NCBI GenBank assembly: GCA_900556935.1
Contig: USQL01000019.1
Span: 1-27,805, forward strand
Direction of reading: 5' to 3'
Length of the DNA stretch: 27,805 nt
Source: an uncultured Eubacteriales bacterium
GTDB lineage: Bacteria > Bacillota > Clostridia > Oscillospirales > Oscillospiraceae
Shown: piece by piece, positions 23,214 through 27,805 of the stretch
Layout: every line of letters starts with the position of its first letter
How positions within the stretch are numbered: position 1 is the stretch's first letter
The notes under the pieces: model-generated
The model's input: only the letters and a program-made list of their open reading frames with translations
Told to the model about the DNA's origin: nothing
Database searches by the model: none
Translations under genes and position numbers: made by a program

Positions 23214-24083
23214 ATGCACTATACAAAGACCAAAAGCATTCTCTCCCCCGGCAATACCATGAATCTCTACCGCGGCTGCACCCATGGCTGCATCTACTGC
23301 GACTCCCGGGGCAAATGCTACCGCATGACCCACTGCTTTGAGGATATCGAGGTCAAGGAAAACGGCCTGCTCCTGCTGAAAGACGCGCTGAGGCGGAAAA
23401 AGGCCCCATGTATGCTGAGCACCGGCTCCATGACGGACCCCTATATTCCTTTGGAAGAGGAGCTGGGCTATATCCGGTAGGCCCTGACCCTGGCAGACCG
23501 CTATGGCTTCGGCTTTACCTTAATTACCAAGTCCAGCCGGGTTCTAAGGGACCTTCCGCTTCTGAAATCCATCAACGACAGGACCAAGTGCGTCATTCAG
23601 ATGACTCTGACCACCTACGACGAGACCCTTTGCAAAAAGCTGGAGCCCAACGTCAGCTCCACCGCGGAGCGGGTAAGCACCCTCAAAATCCTGCACGCAG
23701 CGGGCATCCCCACCGTCGTCTGGCTCAGCCCCATTCTCCCCTTCCTCAATGACACGGAGGAGAACATTCTGGGGATTCTGAACAGCTGTAAGGAGGCAGG
23801 GGTCATGGGCGTGGTCTGCTTCGGCATGGGTCTGACCCTGCGGGACGGCAGCCGGGAGTACTTTTACAAGCAGCTGGACCGGCTGTTCCCAGGGCTGAAG
23901 GAGCGCTATATGGAAACCTATGGGGACAGCTATTTTCTCCCCAGCCCCAATAATGACGCGCTTATGCAGCTGTTCCACGATACCTGCCAAGAATATGGGC
24001 TGCTCCACGACAACGACGCTATCTTTTCTTATCTGAGGACCTTTGAGGAAAAGAACCAGCCGGAACAGATCAGCTTGTTTTAA
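23214..24083 (+). pseudogene. SPL-family radical SAM protein gene interrupted by an in-frame TAG
   Basis: Without the interruption this would be a 289-residue radical SAM protein of the spore-photoproduct-lyase-like family. The N-terminus has MNLYRGCTHGCIYCDSRGKCY with the cluster motif C22-x3-C26-x2-C29. The same frame runs through CMLSTGSMTDPYIPLEEELG, reads TAG at 23478-23480 (codon 89), and resumes with ALTLADRYGFGFTLITKSSR to TAA at 24081-24083. The downstream half is intact and family-like (MTLTTYDE, ILHAAGIPTVVWLSPILPFLND). The context fits CAG changed to TAG by one transition. TAG also ends nfo, so it acts as a normal stop here. It may be a recent nonsense mutation, a sequencing error, or readthrough. 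The start ATG has AGGGGG 8 nt upstream. Confidence 0.8.
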
Positions 24084-24113
24084 CAGCAGTACGCATCCGC
24101 TATTCATTTTACC

Positions 24114-24214
24114 TGTAGGGGCGGCTAGTAGCCGCCCGCCAGTTTTTGAGACTGAGCGTCTTTGTTTGGCGCACATTTTCATTGGCTGGCGGGCGGCTGA
24201 TAGCCGCCCCTACA
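24114..24214. repeat. Nested inverted repeat (small palindromic / MITE-like element)
   Basis: Two arms of about 28 bp (24115-24142 and 24186-24213) are reverse complements with 26 of 28 matches, plus one further outer pair, around a 43-nt centre. Each arm is itself a hairpin (GGCGGCTA...TAGCCGCC). The ends read TGTAGGGG...CCCCTACA. There is no coding capacity. The shape fits the short dispersed palindromic repeats of gut clostridia; it may also terminate the flanking convergent genes. Only one copy is seen in the window. Confidence 0.75.
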
Positions 24215-24223
24215 CGTATGAAC

Positions 24224-25381
24224 TTATACCATCGCCGGTTCCTTCTCCGCTTCGTCAATGTGGATGCTGACCCCGTTGACCTCTACGTTTTCGTCAGCGC
24301 AGATCATGATGTACTTCACCCCGCCAATCACTCTGGTTTCAATCAGGTCGCTGCGGGTGGGGTCCACCTTGATGGACACATCCGGGGTCTTGATTTCAAA
24401 GCGCTTGTTATCGATGATGTTCTTGGGATGCAGGTCTGCCTCAAAGCCGAAGGTCTCGTCATAGTCCACGCTGAACTTGGCCAGGTGCTCCTCGGACACG
24501 CCGCAGGAGGCCAGCGCCTCCTTCACGTCCGCCTTGGCAATCATCAGAGGCTCCGGGACCTTGGCCTCCTTGTGCAGCTCAATCCGCTGGCACAGCTGGT
24601 CGTGGACCGTCTGCACCACGTCTAAATTGCACTCGTCTCCCAGGGCCGTGGTCAGCAATGCCTCGAAGCACTTCTTCTGCTCCGCCGCAGGCATGGGCAC
24701 AGGGGTATTAAACAAAGCTTCAATCAAGGCATCCTGGCTGGTTTTGACATCGTGGGTATAGTACAGGGCGTTGTAAATATTGGTAGAGCGGTTATCAAAG
24801 GCCGGGAACAGGAAGCCCAGCACAGGAGCGCTGACCGGCTGATTCATGGCCCCATCATGGAAGAGCTTCTCTTCGGGCACATAGTGCAGATTGGGCTTGG
24901 TCTGCTTCACCGGGCAGATGGCGCAGACGAGGTAGGTATACACCTCCTCGGACTTATCGGAATCGGAAAGATCGTCCTTGCCCTTAAAGGGGACATCGTA
25001 GCTATCGCAGCCGATTAAAATCAGGTAATTGCCCTCCAGGGTCACGGAGTCGATGATCTTCTGGAAGAAGCTGTGCAGCAGCTCGTCGTCGCCCAGCTTG
25101 GACTCCCGCAGGTCCATGAGCATTTTATGCTCGGGGCTTCCCGCCACCTGGGAGGTCTTAAAGGTAATATCAATCAGGTTCTTGCCAATGGCACCGGAGA
25201 GCACCCGCTTGAAAAGGGCGAAATACTTGTCCCCCTCGTTTTCCGGCATGATGCCAGTACTCTGGCTGAACTCCGTAATAATCTCTCTGTTGTCATTGAC
25301 AAAGCAGCCGTAGATTTTCGTAATATTGCTGCGATCTCTGCGCAGATGGCGGCGAATCTCGCCGATTTCCTTATCGTTCAT
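24224..25381 (-). CDS. DUF4317 family protein
   Basis: A 385-residue soluble protein matching DUF4317 proteins of Clostridia, whose function is unknown. It starts MNDKEIGEIRRHLRRDRSNITKI. Conserved-looking segments are IYGCFVNDNREIITEFSQSTG, DDELLHSFFQKIIDS, YLILIGCDSYDVPFKGKDD, CAICPVKQTKPNL and LGFLFPAFDNRSTNIYNALYYTHD. There is no signal peptide or membrane segment. ATG 25381 has GAGG with a 7-nt spacer. Monocistronic, ending beside the nested inverted repeat. Confidence 0.85.
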   Translation of the reverse strand: MNDKEIGEIRRHLRRDRSNITKIYGCFVNDNREIITEFSQSTGIMPENEGDKYFALFKRVLSGAIGKNLIDITFKTSQVAGSPEHKMLMDLRESKLGDDELLHSFFQKIIDSVTLEGNYLILIGCDSYDVPFKGKDDLSDSDKSEEVYTYLVCAICPVKQTKPNLHYVPEEKLFHDGAMNQPVSAPVLGFLFPAFDNRSTNIYNALYYTHDVKTSQDALIEALFNTPVPMPAAEQKKCFEALLTTALGDECNLDVVQTVHDQLCQRIELHKEAKVPEPLMIAKADVKEALASCGVSEEHLAKFSVDYDETFGFEADLHPKNIIDNKRFEIKTPDVSIKVDPTRSDLIETRVIGGVKYIMICADENVEVNGVSIHIDEAEKEPAMV

Positions 25382-25415
25382 GGTATAACCTCGTTTCTAT
25401 ACGAAATGCCTCCGT

Positions 25416-25421
25416 ATTATA
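25416..25421 (-). promoter_or_regulatory. -10 box of the DUF4317 gene
   Basis: Perfect TATAAT on the minus strand, preceded by TG one base upstream (TGCTATAAT). No good -35 is visible. Confidence 0.5.
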
Positions 25422-25453
25422 GCACAGGTGTTCGGAAAAATCCAGAAGAAAAT

Positions 25454-25475
25454 AGGAGGGGCCGCGGCCCCTCCT
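25454..25475 (-). terminator. Terminator of the sigma factor operon
   Basis: A perfect 22-bp palindrome built from AGGAGGGGCCG and its complement. On the minus strand it is followed by ATTTTCTT, just after the stop at 25482. Confidence 0.7.
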
Positions 25476-25481
25476 GTTTGT

Positions 25482-27029
25482 TTACTTGTCCTCCGGGAAG
25501 GTATCGATTGGCAGATGCGCGCAGGGAATTTCCCGGTAGCTATCCAAAATAGCCTCCGCTTCCTCCTTGGTTAGGCTTTTGACAATATGGATGCCGCTGA
25601 GGCTCAGGCCCCAGGTGTCATTGGCAATGTCATAGACCAGGCGATTCTGTACGACAAGGTTCCCCTGCTCTACCGTATAGAAGCAATAGAGCTTGTAGGC
25701 CTGCCCCACATCTTCGTAGGTTTTAAGGACCCTGTTTTCGCAGAGGGAAACCGTTCCATGAATGCCGAAGGCCTTGTCGCCTTGGGTCATTACCGGGGCG
25801 GTTTTTCCATCCCTCATGGTATAGAGACCCGGATTTCCATATCCGTCCCAGAAAACGCACTCGTCGTTTCCGTCTCCGTCCAGGTCGAGAAGCGCGTATT
25901 CCGTCACCGCCCCCAGTACCACGCGAAGCTTCTGGTAGCTATCCTGGGCAAAGGGATCGTCCGCGTCCAGAAGGGCCTCGTATTCCGCGTCTGCCTTTTG
26001 AAGTTGAGGCAGCACCGCATCCATATCCGGTATTTTCGTCTGAATGGAGAAGTTAATATGTTCAGCCAGCCATTCGATGTCCCGGTCTTGCATATCCACA
26101 CGTGGACCGTCTCCATCATTTAAATACCAGGCAGCCGGGAATACCGCATAGACAAAGGCATCCTCCCGGTCGCAGATGAGATATCCGATGCTGTCAGACA
26201 CCACGACCAAAACAGGAACACCGTCACTTCTCGTATAAGTCCATTCCCGGGTAGAAGCCACCAGATTGACAATCTTGGTGCCCATAAAACCCTTTTTATT
26301 GCAGTTTAGCGTAAAATTCGTGGCATAGTCCCAGGAAAAGGCTGGGTCTGTCACATAATAGTCTGTCGAAAGGGAATAGCTGCCGGATTCGAAAAAGTTA
26401 CAGCCACGCAGTTCAAAGCTTTCATCCGTTCCAGAAATCACCGGCTCCTGAATACCAAGGGCATTCCAGCCCAGCGCCCAGTCATAGTGGTAAGCCGCTG
26501 CCATTCGTCCCGTCAGCTTCAAATCGTATTTCTTCGCGATCTCGTCCAGCTTGTCCACCATCTCCTGGGAGTAGACATCGTAGGCATCATACTCCTCCGG
26601 TGCCTGAAATTTTCCCTGGGCGGCCATATAGATGGAATGGTCGGTATCGTAGCCCTTGCAGAATTCGTACCATTCCTTGGCGGCCTTTTGCTCCGGGGTA
26701 TTTTCCAGGCCCTGGAGGGACAGGACAGTCTTTGTAACCTCTGTTGCCTCATGGCGCTGGCCGTCCGCGTCAATCCAGGCGGGGGTCGTGGTTTCGTATT
26801 CGTCCAGCTTCAGCTTTTTGGTGCTCAGGGCTACCACAGCGCAGCCCATAAAGATTGCCATTGCGGTTACAATAGCCGCAACCAGAAGGGTTTTCTTGTA
26901 TTTCATCGTCCGTTTCCTTTCCGCAGGCCGATGACCGGACGCGGACAGGATGTTTTGCAGCAGGGCATCCTTCTCCTGCCGTGTCAGCGTTACAGCATCA
27001 AATGCCTGCTTGATTTTCTGTTCCTTCAT
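25482..27029 (-). CDS. Putative membrane-anchored anti-sigma factor / sensor with large extracellular domain
   Basis: A 515-residue protein I do not assign to a named family. Residues 1-42 are cytoplasmic and charged (KIKQAFDAVTLTRQEKDALL, a short helix as in clostridial anti-sigma factors), residues about 46-68 form one membrane segment, and about 445 residues lie outside. The outer part holds an acidic loop LLDLDGDGNDECVFWDGYG (near 395) that looks like an EF-hand or FG-GAP type calcium-binding loop, and is rich in aromatic residues. The start overlaps the sigma factor stop by four bases (ATGA), so the two are co-translated. Position and topology support an anti-sigma role; this is inference, with no recognised ZAS or RsgI domain. 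Confidence 0.65.
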   Translation of the reverse strand: MKEQKIKQAFDAVTLTRQEKDALLQNILSASGHRPAERKRTMKYKKTLLVAAIVTAMAIFMGCAVVALSTKKLKLDEYETTTPAWIDADGQRHEATEVTKTVLSLQGLENTPEQKAAKEWYEFCKGYDTDHSIYMAAQGKFQAPEEYDAYDVYSQEMVDKLDEIAKKYDLKLTGRMAAAYHYDWALGWNALGIQEPVISGTDESFELRGCNFFESGSYSLSTDYYVTDPAFSWDYATNFTLNCNKKGFMGTKIVNLVASTREWTYTRSDGVPVLVVVSDSIGYLICDREDAFVYAVFPAAWYLNDGDGPRVDMQDRDIEWLAEHINFSIQTKIPDMDAVLPQLQKADAEYEALLDADDPFAQDSYQKLRVVLGAVTEYALLDLDGDGNDECVFWDGYGNPGLYTMRDGKTAPVMTQGDKAFGIHGTVSLCENRVLKTYEDVGQAYKLYCFYTVEQGNLVVQNRLVYDIANDTWGLSLSGIHIVKSLTKEEAEAILDSYREIPCAHLPIDTFPEDK

Positions 27030-27514
27030 TCCAAATCACCGCCTAACATGGATTTCAGTTGTTTTCGGGCACGGGCAAGCCTTGTGCGGACTGTGGGCTG
27101 GGGACAGTGCAGGAGTCCGGCAATTTCTCGGGCGGTATAGCCCTCGTAGTAGTAGAGATACACCGCCGTCTTATAGTCCGGAGGTAAGCGGAAAATCGCC
27201 TCCAGCACCGGATTTGCTTCCGGCCCCCTGTCCCCTGCCAGCTCCGCGTGATCGTCCAGGTCCTCATCGTTTCGGTAAAGCCGTTTCAGCTGATCCTTGC
27301 AAAGATTGGATGCCGTAACGATGAGCCACGCCTTCTCGTGCCGCTGGTTTTCGAAGGTTTTTCCGGAGGCGATGAGCCGCAGGAAGGTCTCCTGGACCAT
27401 ATCCTCCGCCTCCGGCTTGTTCTTCATAAAGGAATAGCAGATACGGTAGACCGTATCAATTTGTCGATGATAGATTTCCGTGATTTCTCTGTCCGTACGC
27501 AACAAAGAAGCCAT
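27026..27514 (-). CDS. ECF-type RNA polymerase sigma factor
   Basis: A 162-residue sigma-70 family factor with only regions 2 and 4. Region 2 is at about 15-75 (VYRICYSFMKNKPEAEDMVQETFLRL, then HEKAWLIVTASNLCKDQLKR). Region 4 is at about 105-155 (LPPDYKTAVYLYYYEGYTAREIAGLLHCPQPTVRTRLARARKQL) with its helix-turn-helix. The start ATG at 27514 has AGGAGG with an 8-nt spacer; a GTG nine bases upstream is less likely. It is followed, with a four-base overlap, by the putative anti-sigma gene, the usual ECF arrangement. A TGAAAC-N17-CGTA element sits just upstream, so it probably drives its own operon. Confidence 0.92.
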   Translation of the reverse strand: MASLLRTDREITEIYHRQIDTVYRICYSFMKNKPEAEDMVQETFLRLIASGKTFENQRHEKAWLIVTASNLCKDQLKRLYRNDEDLDDHAELAGDRGPEANPVLEAIFRLPPDYKTAVYLYYYEGYTAREIAGLLHCPQPTVRTRLARARKQLKSMLGGDLE

Positions 27515-27537
27515 GGTCACCACCTCCTCTCACCTTA

Positions 27538-27566
27538 GATACGACTGACGATGGCAAATTGTTTCA
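27538..27566 (-). promoter_or_regulatory. ECF-type (sigma-W-like) promoter of the sigma factor operon
   Basis: Minus strand: TGAAAC (27561-27566), 17-nt spacer, CGTATC (27538-27543). TGAAAC with CGTA at 16-17 nt is the Bacillus ECF (sigma-W/X-type) promoter pattern. No sigma-A promoter is visible in the same interval. Confidence 0.7.
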
Positions 27567-27572
27567 TTTTCA

Positions 27573-27608
27573 AAAAATCAGCGTGGACGGAAATCCACGC
27601 TGATTTTT
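27573..27608 (-). terminator. Terminator of the pgsA-like gene
   Basis: A perfect 15-bp stem AAAAATCAGCGTGGA/TCCACGCTGATTTTT (27573-27587 and 27594-27608) with a 6-nt loop and a T-run on the minus strand. Confidence 0.88.
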
Positions 27609-27618
27609 GAAACACGCC

Positions 27619-27805
27619 TCAATCCCAGAGGCAGCTCCAGTTTTTCACGAAGTACTCCACGCCGGAGTAGACCGTGGTCACCACAATGATGATGGAGACG
27701 ACCAGACCCACCACGGTATTCGTGGGGAACAGCAGCCAGACAATGGTGCCGACCATGGTGCTGGCGGTTTTCACCTTGCCGCTCCATGCCGCGGCGATGA
27801 CATGG
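27619..27805 (-). CDS. pgsA: CDP-diacylglycerol-glycerol-3-phosphate 3-phosphatidyltransferase, C-terminal end (partial)
   Basis: The last 62 codons of a gene that begins beyond the right edge. The fragment starts with HVIAAAWSGKVKTASTMVG, the conserved segment before the last helices of bacterial PgsA proteins (GK-KT). Two hydrophobic helices follow (TIVWLLFP and VVGLVVSIIIVVTTVYSGVEYFVKN), with a C-terminus SCLWD and a TGA stop. PgsA makes phosphatidylglycerol phosphate in the membrane. The CDP-alcohol transferase catalytic motif would lie upstream, outside the window, so the call rests on the C-terminus alone. Confidence 0.75.
   Translation of the reverse strand, partial: HVIAAAWSGKVKTASTMVGTIVWLLFPTNTVVGLVVSIIIVVTTVYSGVEYFVKNWSCLWD

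Noticed and set aside
23478..23480. Pyrrolysine or general TAG recoding at the radical SAM amber codon
   Set aside because: TAG terminates nfo and the small livK leader ORF in the same window, there is no Pyl machinery here, and the family is not a known Pyl user. Kept only as a low-probability alternative.
25454..25475. Perfect 22-bp palindrome considered as an operator
   Set aside because: It lies at the end of the sigma operon with T-rich sequence after it on the minus strand, so a terminator is the simpler reading.

Overview
The window looks like a chromosomal segment of a gut-type Clostridia (Bacillota), most likely the Oscillospiraceae/Ruminococcaceae side. The sequence is G+C-rich by eye. 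Promoters are sigma-A-like (TTGACA-N17-TATAAT), ribosome binding sites are strong (GGAGG), and genes are packed on both strands in short, often overlapping operons. The gene set (DUF4317, DUF896, YugP-type Zn peptidase, YlmH S4 protein, BaiN/HI0933 flavoprotein, Met-gamma-lyase-like PLP enzyme, SPL-type radical SAM) fits this group. I saw no rRNA, tRNA, CRISPR array or insertion sequence.

Layout, left to right. 1-1411: the 5' part of a LivK-type amino-acid binding lipoprotein (minus) behind a ~240-nt leader with a small ORF and an intrinsic terminator. 1555-5565: a minus-strand operon of nfo (endonuclease IV), an FHA-SEDS fusion glycosyltransferase and a class B-like penicillin-binding protein, coupled by overlapping stop/start signals. 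5597-7403: WYL regulator (+), small lipoprotein (-), DUF1294 protein (+). 7480-10262: two overlapping flavoprotein genes (-). 10378-13393: ylmH-like, DUF896 and ygiQ-like genes (+). 13461-15674: an AI-2E-family permease, nrdG and dut operon (-). 15873-17998: Zn metallopeptidase and PLP lyase (+), each with its own promoter. 18040-20418: membrane protein, GNAT and trpS (-). 20491-20742: a compact regulatory region between trpS and gltX. 20778-24083: gltX, a cytidylate-kinase-like gene and an SPL-type radical SAM gene interrupted by an in-frame TAG (+). 24114-24214: a nested inverted repeat. 24224-25381: DUF4317 gene (-). 25482-27566: ECF sigma factor and putative membrane anti-sigma/sensor (-) behind a TGAAAC-N17-CGTA promoter. 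27619-27805: the 3' end of a pgsA-like gene (-).

The most interesting content is regulatory. The trpS leader encodes a 29-residue peptide with four Trp codons in nine (WRVWAWRSW), followed by a terminator. Mutually exclusive pairings can be drawn by hand: 1:2 (protector), 2:3 (antiterminator) and 3:4 (terminator). This is a textbook-type ribosome-mediated attenuator on an aminoacyl-tRNA synthetase gene, where a T-box would be the usual expectation in Bacillota. The livK-like gene has a similar leader (strong RBS, 43-codon ORF, terminator before the gene), though there I could not draw a convincing antiterminator. Other points worth a second look are the FHA-SEDS fusion, the amber-interrupted radical SAM gene and the apparently autoregulated ECF sigma operon.

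Gene-free stretches over 300 bases: 1133-1554 holds the livK leader, its promoter and the PBP terminator; 20419-20777 holds the trpS attenuator and the divergent promoters. All coordinates, starts and pairings were worked out by hand; no database search or folding was run.
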